Shown here: in pieces, positions 57,995 through 64,000 of the stretch
How positions within the stretch are numbered: the first letter of the stretch is position 1
How the letters are laid out: the number at the start of each line of letters is the position of its first letter
NCBI GenBank assembly: GCA_038240605.1
Contig: JBBSDP010000015.1
Coordinates: 1-64,000 of the forward strand
DNA length: 64,000 nucleotides
From: JBBSDP01 sp038240605
Lineage (GTDB): Bacteria > Planctomycetota > Phycisphaerae > Tepidisphaerales > Tepidisphaeraceae
Reading direction: 5' to 3'
Program-made: the position numbers and the translations under genes
Notes under the pieces: generated by a model
Told to the model about the DNA's origin: nothing
What the model saw: the letters and a program-made list of their open reading frames with translations, nothing else
The model's database searches: none

Positions 57995-58240
57995 ATGCGG
58001 ATTCGCGTCAAGCTCTTCGCGGTCCTGCGCGAGCGGGCCGGCACCGATCATGTGGTCGTTGACCTTCCCGAGCCCGCCCGTCCCCGCGACGTTTGCGATC
58101 TGCTCTTAGCGAAGTACCCTCAGCTTCACGGCGTCATCGGCAGCGCCGCAGTCGCTGTCAACCAGTCGTACGCCACACTGGACGATATGCTGGCTGAAAA
58201 CGATGAGGTGGCATTCCTTCCGCCGGTGAGCGGGGGTTAG
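57995..58240 (+). CDS. moaD: Molybdopterin synthase small subunit
   Basis: 81 residues from the ATG at 57995. It shows the ubiquitin-like MoaD fold (IRVKLFAVLRERAGTDHVVV, VAVNQSYATLDDMLAENDEV) and ends with the diagnostic PPVSGG, whose C-terminal glycine is thiocarboxylated. MoaD hands sulfur to precursor Z within the MoaD-MoaE synthase to make molybdopterin in the cytoplasm. The moaE gene follows after 28 bp. No other moa or mob gene is nearby. Confidence 0.95.
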   Translation: MRIRVKLFAVLRERAGTDHVVVDLPEPARPRDVCDLLLAKYPQLHGVIGSAAVAVNQSYATLDDMLAENDEVAFLPPVSGG

Positions 58241-58268
58241 AGGCGTCTTTCAGGATGCCTCGCGTTCG

Positions 58269-58703
58269 ATGACCGAAGACCTCATCCAACTTCAGCCCGA
58301 TCCGATCGACGTCGCCACGCTCATTGCGACCGCATCGGATCCACAGGCCGGCGGGATCGCGGTCTTCCTTGGCGTTACCCGCGCGGAAGACAACCCCGCT
58401 GGCCGGGCGCTGATCGCATTGGACTACGAAGTGTATTCAGGAATGGCCGTACGGCAGATGCACGACCTGGCGGCAAGAACACGCGAGCAGTGGCCGGTCC
58501 TCCGTCTGGCGCTGGTGCACCGCAGCGGCCGAGTGCCGGTCGGCACGGCCTCGGTTGCCATCGTCGTCTCCACCCCCCACCGTGCCGAGGCATTCGCAGC
58601 CTGCCAGTGGCTCATCGACACGCTCAAATCCGAAGTCGCCATCTGGAAAAAAGAAGTCTGGTCCGATGACACCGCATCGTGGTCGAAGACTCCGAAAACG
58701 TAG
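58269..58703 (+). CDS. moaE: Molybdopterin synthase large subunit
   Basis: 144 residues. MoaE motifs: GGIAVFLGVTRAEDNPAGRA, LDYEVYSGMAVRQMHDLAAR, LVHRSGRVPVGTASVAIVVS, TPHRAEAFAACQWLIDTLKS and the catalytic lysines in VAIWKKEVW. In FLGVTRAEDN the usual FxGxVRxxxxG is slightly altered. It forms the synthase with MoaD, inserting two sulfurs into precursor Z. Twin short-loop hairpins start one base after its stop codon. Confidence 0.95.
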   Translation: MTEDLIQLQPDPIDVATLIATASDPQAGGIAVFLGVTRAEDNPAGRALIALDYEVYSGMAVRQMHDLAARTREQWPVLRLALVHRSGRVPVGTASVAIVVSTPHRAEAFAACQWLIDTLKSEVAIWKKEVWSDDTASWSKTPKT

Positions 58704-58750
58704 GGTTGGCTTCGCCAACCGCGAGATTCCAGTGGTGGGCAGAGCCCACC
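58704..58750. repeat. Twin 7-bp hairpins with 3-nt loops after moaE
   Basis: First: GGTTGGC (58704-58710), loop TTC, GCCAACC (58714-58720). Second: GGTGGGC (58734-58740), loop AGA, GCCCACC (58744-58750). Both are perfect and have the same arm length and loop size. The first starts right after the moaE TAG. Neither is followed by a T-run. They resemble the short-loop hairpins at 30576 and 30732. Confidence 0.75.
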
Positions 58751-58774
58751 CTGCATTTGAGCTATACTCGTCGC

Positions 58775-59326
58775 ATGCTCTTTCAGCTCGTGCAGATCGT
58801 CTATTGGCTGGCGCTGGCGACGTGGTTCGGGGGCGTGTTATTCGTCGCGATCGCCGCGCCGATCATTTTTCGAACGGTATGCGAGAGCAACCCCATCCTG
58901 CCGACGGTGCTCAGCGTGAACCTCGAGAACCAGCATGGGACGCTCCTGGCAGGTTCGATCGTCGCCAACCTGCTGAACATGCTGGTCCGCGTATCACTCG
59001 TCTGTGCGGCGGCGCTGCTCCTCGCGCTGGCCGGACAGTGGTTCTTGCTCCCGCGAGGGGTTCCCGCCTTCGCCCGCACTGCGCTCTTCGTGACGGCGGT
59101 GGCGTTCTCAATCTACGACTGGCGCGTCGTGGGGCCGCGCATCGACAAATTCCGCCGGGCGTACATCGAACATGCCGACGACCCGGAGCTGGCGAACCCG
59201 GCGAAGGAACAGTTCGATCACTACCACCAGGAAAGCATCACCGTCCTGATGATCGTGCTCTTCCTGCTGCTGGGCATGGTCCTCTTCAGCGCGGACATCA
59301 GCCGCGCGATCGTCTTCGGCAAGTAA
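58775..59326 (+). CDS. Four-helix membrane protein (DUF4149-like)
   Basis: 183 residues from the ATG at 58775. Four membrane helices: LVQIVYWLALATWFGGVLFV, VRVSLVCAAALLLALAGQWF, FARTALFVTAVAFSIYDW and ITVLMIVLFLLLGMVLFS. The pattern WFGGVLFVAIAAPIIFRTV in the first helix, then VVGPRIDKFRRAY and HYHQESITVLM near the end, matches DUF4149-type membrane proteins, whose function is unknown. It precedes nth by 10 bp, so the two are probably co-transcribed. Confidence 0.75.
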   Translation: MLFQLVQIVYWLALATWFGGVLFVAIAAPIIFRTVCESNPILPTVLSVNLENQHGTLLAGSIVANLLNMLVRVSLVCAAALLLALAGQWFLLPRGVPAFARTALFVTAVAFSIYDWRVVGPRIDKFRRAYIEHADDPELANPAKEQFDHYHQESITVLMIVLFLLLGMVLFSADISRAIVFGK

Positions 59327-59336
59327 CCCGCATCGC

Positions 59337-60026
59337 ATGCCCCGGCCACCAACTCGCACATTTCTGGAGAGAAAGGCCCGCGTCGAGGCGATCCTGCCGA
59401 TCCTCCGGCGCACCTATCCTGACGCCCGATGCAGCCTCGACTTTCGCAACCCGCTCGAATTGATCATCGCTACCATCCTCTCCGCGCAATGCACCGATGA
59501 GCGAGTGAACCTGGTGACGCCCAGGCTATTCCGCACCTACAAAACCGCGGCGGAGTTGGCCAATGCGCCGCAGGAAGAGCTTGAAAAAGCCATTCAGTCA
59601 ACCGGCTTCTTTCGCAATAAGGCCAGGAGCCTTCGCGGCATGGCCGCCGCCCTCGTCGCCGAGCACGGCTCCAGGGTTCCTGAAACCATGGAAGCCCTCT
59701 TCGGCCTGCCCGGCGTCGGCCGAAAGACGGCCAACGTCGTCCTCGGCAACGCGTTCGACAAGAATGTCGGTGTGGTCGTCGATACCCACGTCACCCGCGT
59801 GGCCAACCGCCTCAAATTGACCGATCACGCGTCCGACGCCGTCAAAATCGAGCACGACCTGATGCCGCTGGTGCCGAAAGAGGACTGGACGCTCTTTTCC
59901 CACCTGCTGATCCATCATGGCCGCCAGCTCTGCACTGCGCGCAATCCCAAGTGCGAGCAATGCCCACTGCTGGCCTACTGCCTCTTTGGCAAGGTCACCG
60001 TGAAAGCCCGCGCCAAGACGAAATGA
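59337..60026 (+). CDS. nth: Endonuclease III
   Basis: 229 residues. The HhH-GPD fold is complete: LELIIATILSAQCTDERVNL, the helix-hairpin-helix LFGLPGVGRKTANVVLGNAF with the catalytic lysine K130, VVVDTHVTRVANRL with catalytic D149, and the 4Fe-4S cluster cysteines C199, C206, C209 and C215 (LCTARNPKCEQCPLLAYC). It removes oxidised pyrimidines from DNA and nicks the strand. Together with the frameshifted tag gene it is one of two base-excision glycosylases in the window. It ends 58 bp before dxr. Confidence 0.97.
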   Translation: MPRPPTRTFLERKARVEAILPILRRTYPDARCSLDFRNPLELIIATILSAQCTDERVNLVTPRLFRTYKTAAELANAPQEELEKAIQSTGFFRNKARSLRGMAAALVAEHGSRVPETMEALFGLPGVGRKTANVVLGNAFDKNVGVVVDTHVTRVANRLKLTDHASDAVKIEHDLMPLVPKEDWTLFSHLLIHHGRQLCTARNPKCEQCPLLAYCLFGKVTVKARAKTK

Positions 60027-60084
60027 CCCGAGCGGCCCCGCCACGCTTTTACTTTTTTCGCTGCGCCGCGTAGGTTGACGCTGA

Positions 60085-61242
60085 TTGAGCAAGCGAATTG
60101 CCATTTTGGGCTCCACCGGGTCGATCGGGTGCAATGCCCTGGAAGTCATCGAGCATCTTGGTGACCCGTACCGTGCCATCGCCCTCAGCGGCCACCGGAA
60201 GACCGACAAGCTCTTGGAACAGGTCAAACGGCACCGCCCGGCCGCCGTCGCGGTAACGGACCCGTCCGCCGACGAGCGCCTGCTCAAGCAGATCCGTGAC
60301 CTGGGGGCAAAGGTTTACCTGGGCGAGCGCGGACTCACCGAACTCGTGCGGCGGGATGATGTCGATATCGTCCTCGCCGCCGTCGTCGGTGCAGCGGGAC
60401 TGCCGGCGGTGCTCGCCGCGGTCCGGGCGGGCAAGACGCTGGCGCTGGCCAACAAGGAATCGCTGGTCGTGGCCGGCTCCCTGGTGATTCCCGAAGCGCG
60501 CCGAAACGGCGTCACGATCCTGCCGGTGGACTCGGAGCACTCGGCGGTCTTCCAAGCGATGCAGTGTGGCCGCCGGTCTGAGGTCCGCCGGGTCATCCTC
60601 ACCGCCAGCGGCGGCCCTTTCCGCAACGCGACGCGGGAGCAGATCGAAAATGCAACGCTCGAGGACGCGCTGAACCATCCCACCTGGCGGATGGGCAACA
60701 AGATCACGATCGATTCGGCCACGATGTTCAACAAGGGCTTGGAAATCATCGAAGCCTGCTGGCTCTTCGACCTTTCGCCGGAACAGGTGGAGGTCGTGGT
60801 GCACCCCGAATCGGTCATCCATTCGATGGTGGAGTTCGTCGATGGTTCGGTCCTTGCGCAGCTTTCCCCACCCGATATGCGCACGCCCATCCAGTATGCG
60901 CTCACCTACCCCGCTCGCCTGGAGGGGATTTCCCGACGGCTGGAACTGGGGAGCCGGTTCACGTTTAACTTCGAGCCCCCGGACTTTGAGCGTTTTCCCG
61001 CACTCCAAATCGCTTTGGACGTAGCAAAGAAAGGCGGGACGGCGGGCGCAGTGATGAACGCGGCCAACGAAGTGGCGGTCGCCGCCTTCGAAGCGGGCCG
61101 AATCGGCTTCGGCGAGATTTCCCGCATCGTAGCGCTTACAATTGCCTCACAGCGGCTTCAGGCGGAGCCGTCGCTGGACGATCTGTTGGATGCGGATCGA
61201 AGTGCCCGCGAGCGCGTGATCGCTCTGGTCGCTGACCGATAA
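60085..61242 (+). CDS. dxr: 1-deoxy-D-xylulose 5-phosphate reductoisomerase
   Basis: 385 residues with an unusual TTG start at 60085, supported because SKRIAILGSTGSIGCNALEV begins right there, as in other Dxr proteins, and no in-frame ATG or GTG is available upstream. NADPH motif GSTGSIG, then LALANKESLVVAGSL, the metal-binding ILPVDSEHSAVFQAMQC, ILTASGGPFR, HPTWRMGNKITIDSATMFNK and VVHPESVIHSMVEF. It makes 2-C-methyl-D-erythritol 4-phosphate in the non-mevalonate isoprenoid pathway. The rseP gene follows 48 bp downstream, a common gene order. Confidence 0.97.
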   Translation: MSKRIAILGSTGSIGCNALEVIEHLGDPYRAIALSGHRKTDKLLEQVKRHRPAAVAVTDPSADERLLKQIRDLGAKVYLGERGLTELVRRDDVDIVLAAVVGAAGLPAVLAAVRAGKTLALANKESLVVAGSLVIPEARRNGVTILPVDSEHSAVFQAMQCGRRSEVRRVILTASGGPFRNATREQIENATLEDALNHPTWRMGNKITIDSATMFNKGLEIIEACWLFDLSPEQVEVVVHPESVIHSMVEFVDGSVLAQLSPPDMRTPIQYALTYPARLEGISRRLELGSRFTFNFEPPDFERFPALQIALDVAKKGGTAGAVMNAANEVAVAAFEAGRIGFGEISRIVALTIASQRLQAEPSLDDLLDADRSARERVIALVADR

Positions 61243-61290
61243 GAACGCCCGTCCCGCCCGAAACGCCGGGCCTCCCTTGGAAATAGACGC

Positions 61291-63381
61291 ATGGTCTACA
61301 ACGTGTGGATGATCGTGTTGTTAGTGCTCGGTTTCGGCTTCGTGATCTTCTTTCACGAGCTGGGGCACTTCCTGGCCGCCAAGTGGGTGGGGATCAAAGT
61401 CGAGCAGTTCGCGGTTGGCTTCGGCCAGGCCCTTATCGCATGGCGCAAGGGGATCGGCTTCCGCGTCGGTACTACTTATCCTGAGTACCAGCGTCGGATC
61501 AAGGATCACCTCGCTCGAGGCGAACAGGCCGAACCGCAAACCCGTGAGAAGGTGGACGACAACGACGAAGAGCCATCGTTTGCCGAATGGGCTGCCGCGG
61601 AGCGCGAATTGGGACTGGGAGAAACCGAATACCGCCTGAACTGGATCCCCCTTGGCGGCTACGTGAAGATGCTGGGCCAGGACGACCTCAAGCCCAACGC
61701 CAAGGCCGAAGACCCGCGCGCCTACAACCGCAAGTCGGTTGGGGCACGGATGATCGTCGTCTCGGCCGGCGTCATCATGAACATCATCCTGGCGGCGATC
61801 GGCTTCATGATCGTCTTCCTGATCGGCTTCAAGGTGCCGCAGACGATCGTCGGCGGATTGATGCCCGATTCTCCGGCCCAGCGAGCCGGCCTGCGCCCCG
61901 GGGACGTGATCGAGACGATCGACGGCAAGAAGCAGTATGACTTCACCAAGGTTGGCCTCTCCGCCGCCCTGCTCGAGGACGGCGTCGCCGTGCCGATCGA
62001 AGTGATGCGCGACAAGCAGCTCCTGAAGTTCCAGGTGACCCCGGGCCGACCCAAGGGCGCCGGCAGCGATTTTCTGGCCCTCGGCATCGAAGCCACGCGC
62101 GACCTGCGCGGACTGAAAGAGCCGATCGTCATCCCCCCGGGCGCAACCCTCCAGCAGGTTTATCCCGCCGAGGAATTCGCACTGCAGCCAGGCGACGTGA
62201 TCACGAAGGTCAACGGCGTCGACGTGAGCCCCAGCGACGTGGCGCGATTTGACGAAATCCTTCAGGACGCTAGGGGTGAGCCGCTCGACCTCACGATCAC
62301 CGAGTCCGGCGGCGCTCAGCGGCACATGAAGGTGCAGGGGCATTTTTCAGAGCCGTTTTCGGCTGGCTCGTTTCATCTGGTGGGAATGGTGCCGCGGGCG
62401 CGCGTGCTCAGCGTAATGCCCAACTCTCCGGCGCTGGGCAAGCTGATGCCGGGCGACGTGGTCGTGTCCCTGGTCCGCGCCAACAACTCCATCGTTGCCA
62501 ATCCGTCCGTCGAGAAGCTGACCGCCTCCCTGAAAGAGGCCGGCGATACCGGCGAGACGATCAGCATGAACGTCCTGCGCGACGGAAAGCTGCTGCCGCA
62601 GATCGACGGGTTGAAGACCGGCATGAGCGTCGGCTCGCACAAACGCGGCCTGGGGATCGGCCTGGCCTTCGACGAAGAGCATCCCGTCGTCGCCGATGTG
62701 CTGGTGAATACCCCCGCGTCTCGAGCAAACCCCGACGGGATCCCCGCCGGAGCCACGATTACCGCGATCGGCCTGACGCCCGTTCACACCTGGTACGACA
62801 TTCACCGCGCCCTCCTGAACGTTCCCGCGGATACGCCGGTCAAGCTCACCTTCACGACGGCGCAGACTCCGGCTGGCAAGACTGTTGAGATGAAGGTCGA
62901 TCCCGCCCAGGTCGGCGCAATCCATGCCGCCCGCTACTTCACGTTCCTGACGTTGGATGAAGCGGCCAAGGGCTTGCGCCAGACTCATAGTCCGGTGGAA
63001 GCGGCAAAGTGGGGAGTCACGGAAACGCGCGACTTTGTCCTTCAGTTTTACCTGACGCTTCGCCGGATGGTCGGCGGCTCGGTGAGCCCGGCGAACATGA
63101 TGGGCCCGCTCGGCATCGTCACCAACGGCGCCAAGATTGCTTTCCGTGGCACCGACTGGCTCATCTGGTTCCTCGCGATGATCAGCGCCAACCTCGCGGT
63201 GGTGAACTTCCTGCCGATCCCGATTGTGGACGGCGGGCTCTTCACGTTCTTGGTCCTGGAGAAAATCCAGGGTAAGCCGCTCTCGGCACGGATGCAGACG
63301 ATTGCCCAATACGTCGGCCTGGCGTTCCTCGCCGGCGTCTTCCTCTTCGTCACCTACCACGACATCGCCCGCTGGTTTTAG
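61291..63381 (+). CDS. rseP: Site-2 intramembrane metalloprotease RseP with multiple PDZ domains
   Basis: 696 residues, much longer than the usual ~450. The active site HELGH (residues 22-26) lies in the first membrane helix (VIFFHELGHFLAAKWVGIKV). A charged cytoplasmic insert (~60-115, QAEPQTREKVDDNDEEPSFA) precedes LNWIPLGGYVKMLGQDD. Three or four PDZ-like domains fill ~180-570 (IVGGLMPDSPAQRAGLRPGD; VYPAEEFALQPGDVITKVNG; RVLSVMPNSPALGKLMPGD; VLVNTPASRANPDGIPAGA). The C-terminal membrane part has ANLAVVNFLPIPIVDGG, with the third zinc ligand. It cleaves membrane-bound regulators such as anti-sigma factors. It follows dxr. Confidence 0.94.
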   Translation: MVYNVWMIVLLVLGFGFVIFFHELGHFLAAKWVGIKVEQFAVGFGQALIAWRKGIGFRVGTTYPEYQRRIKDHLARGEQAEPQTREKVDDNDEEPSFAEWAAAERELGLGETEYRLNWIPLGGYVKMLGQDDLKPNAKAEDPRAYNRKSVGARMIVVSAGVIMNIILAAIGFMIVFLIGFKVPQTIVGGLMPDSPAQRAGLRPGDVIETIDGKKQYDFTKVGLSAALLEDGVAVPIEVMRDKQLLKFQVTPGRPKGAGSDFLALGIEATRDLRGLKEPIVIPPGATLQQVYPAEEFALQPGDVITKVNGVDVSPSDVARFDEILQDARGEPLDLTITESGGAQRHMKVQGHFSEPFSAGSFHLVGMVPRARVLSVMPNSPALGKLMPGDVVVSLVRANNSIVANPSVEKLTASLKEAGDTGETISMNVLRDGKLLPQIDGLKTGMSVGSHKRGLGIGLAFDEEHPVVADVLVNTPASRANPDGIPAGATITAIGLTPVHTWYDIHRALLNVPADTPVKLTFTTAQTPAGKTVEMKVDPAQVGAIHAARYFTFLTLDEAAKGLRQTHSPVEAAKWGVTETRDFVLQFYLTLRRMVGGSVSPANMMGPLGIVTNGAKIAFRGTDWLIWFLAMISANLAVVNFLPIPIVDGGLFTFLVLEKIQGKPLSARMQTIAQYVGLAFLAGVFLFVTYHDIARWF

Positions 63382-63405
63382 ACAGGCCGGGGAGTTCGGT
63401 TGGTC

Positions 63406-63460
63406 GAGCATTCTTCTCTCTGCTCCCTGTCCCGCTGGGAGAGGGATGTGGTGAGGGTGG
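63406..63460. repeat. GGGAGAGGG-type intergenic word with a weak hairpin
   Basis: The 108-bp convergent spacer has TCTCTCTGCTCCCTG, then GCTGGGAGAGGGATG and GGTGAGGGTGG. The arms CTCCC (63423-63427) and GGGAG (63437-63441) can pair. Pyrimidine- and purine-rich phrases of this kind recur between genes in many bacteria. No T-run follows, so termination is doubtful. Confidence 0.3.
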
Positions 63461-63489
63461 TTTAGGAAGCAACTCATTTCCTGCGCACT

Positions 63490-64000
63490 TCAGACACCTT
63501 CAGCCGCCAGCACCGTCGGATCCTCCGCGGCGGCGCGCAGCAGCTTCCGTTGTCGCTCCGTCCAGCATCGAGGCTCACGAAGATCCATCTCTGAACAGCC
63601 GAAATACATATGTACCGCCTCCCGTAACTGATCGATCCCCATTCCAACCGTCGCAACCGTCTTAATGACAGACGGCAAGAACGCATCGTCCCAGGCCCGC
63701 CGGCCGTCCGTTTTATTCACCACCCGCATTGCGTCAGGGTATGCAGCCAGCAGCGGCGATTGCTCCGGCTCCAACGCGCGTGTCGCATCGAGCACCAGCA
63801 CAATCAGATCGGCCTGGCGTACTTTTTCCCCCGCCCATTGAATGGCAGTGCGCTCGATTGGATCGGCAGTCTTTCGGAAGCCCGGCGTATCGAGGAGCAT
63901 CACGGCCAGGCCGTCGAGGTTGGCGAACTCCCCCACCCAGTCGCGCGTGGTGCCGGGTTGATCAGCGGTGATCGAACGTTCCTGTGCGAACAATTGATTG
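63490..64000 (-). CDS. MnmE-like GTPase, C-terminal part (gene continues off the right edge)
   Basis: 170 residues are in the window, starting inside the G domain. Visible motifs: NQLFAQERSITADQPGTTRD (G2, just after the missing P-loop), VMLLDTPGFRKTADPIERTA (G3), LIVLVLDATRALE and VVNKTDGR (G4). The order and the PGTTRD/DTPG wording match MnmE-type tRNA-modification GTPases. However, the protein ends with CWTERQRKLLRAAAEDPTVL and a few residues more; the CIGKxC motif at the end of true MnmE is absent, and the C-terminal helical domain is short. It may be a shortened MnmE paralogue rather than the functional enzyme. Confidence 0.75.
   Translation of the reverse strand, partial: NQLFAQERSITADQPGTTRDWVGEFANLDGLAVMLLDTPGFRKTADPIERTAIQWAGEKVRQADLIVLVLDATRALEPEQSPLLAAYPDAMRVVNKTDGRRAWDDAFLPSVIKTVATVGMGIDQLREAVHMYFGCSEMDLREPRCWTERQRKLLRAAAEDPTVLAAEGV

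Noticed and set aside
1..64000. tRNA or rRNA genes
   Set aside because: I looked through the intergenic stretches for TPsiC-arm (GGTTCRANNCC) patterns and rRNA landmarks and found none outside coding sequence.

Overview
The window is a GC-rich stretch of bacterial chromosome that looks like a planctomycete, most likely of the Phycisphaerae/Tepidisphaera type. The reasons are: DUF1501 proteins paired with large PSD-type (DUF1549/DUF1553-like) cytochrome proteins, LEPR-XLL-like export motifs, zinc-ribbon tags of the CxxCGYDLR type, many Tat-exported carbohydrate-active proteins, and weak or missing Shine-Dalgarno sites with several GTG/TTG starts. The lineage is inferred from gene content; no rRNA gene is present. 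I found no tRNA, rRNA, CRISPR array or prophage.

Layout. 1-2.3 kb: a cut-off chemotaxis-like receptor, an FHA protein and a small exported PepSY-like protein. 2.5-17 kb: exported catabolic genes (a five-bladed-propeller glycosidase-like protein, an unknown Tat-exported protein, two DUF1501/PSD-type pairs and a propeller protein with a possible SIS-like C-terminus). 17-21.5 kb: a large catalase with a DJ-1 domain coupled to a tiny zinc-ribbon protein, and an FHA/rhomboid overlapping pair. 21.6-26.3 kb: a beta-helix protein and a GH-like hydrolase. 26.8-34.1 kb: scpB; an RNA-repair-like run read leftward (RbfA-like, RtcB, a 71-residue protein, a nucleotidyltransferase); a PQQ sugar-dehydrogenase-like protein; a SnoaL-like protein; a DUF1697 protein. 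34.5-42.5 kb: an exported protein, a 400-bp MITE-like insertion, a frameshifted 3-methyladenine glycosylase, carbonic anhydrase, ribosomal protein S1, a primary-type sigma factor, apt and a glycosyltransferase. 42.5-46.4 kb: an orphan NuoL-NuoM-like pair. 46.5-64 kb: housekeeping genes (phhB, a phosphatase with trmL, a HAD-membrane fusion, mutS, a cytochrome-oxidase assembly cluster, a HicB relic, DJ-1/PfpI, a parvulin, lpxI, moaD/moaE, nth, dxr, rseP and an MnmE-like GTPase fragment).

Points of most interest. (1) A translationally coupled RbfA-like/RtcB pair sits directly upstream of a nucleotidyltransferase bicistron; it is a candidate RNA or ribosome repair locus. (2) The NuoL/NuoM-like pair stands without other complex I genes, and most of the charged residues used for proton translocation are substituted in both subunits. 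(3) A 400-bp element has 25-bp inverted ends, mirrored subterminal motifs and a perfect 8-bp target duplication, and carries no transposase. (4) Several intergenic spacers hold long imperfect hairpins built from short repeated words (7, 9 or 19 nt) that differ from locus to locus.
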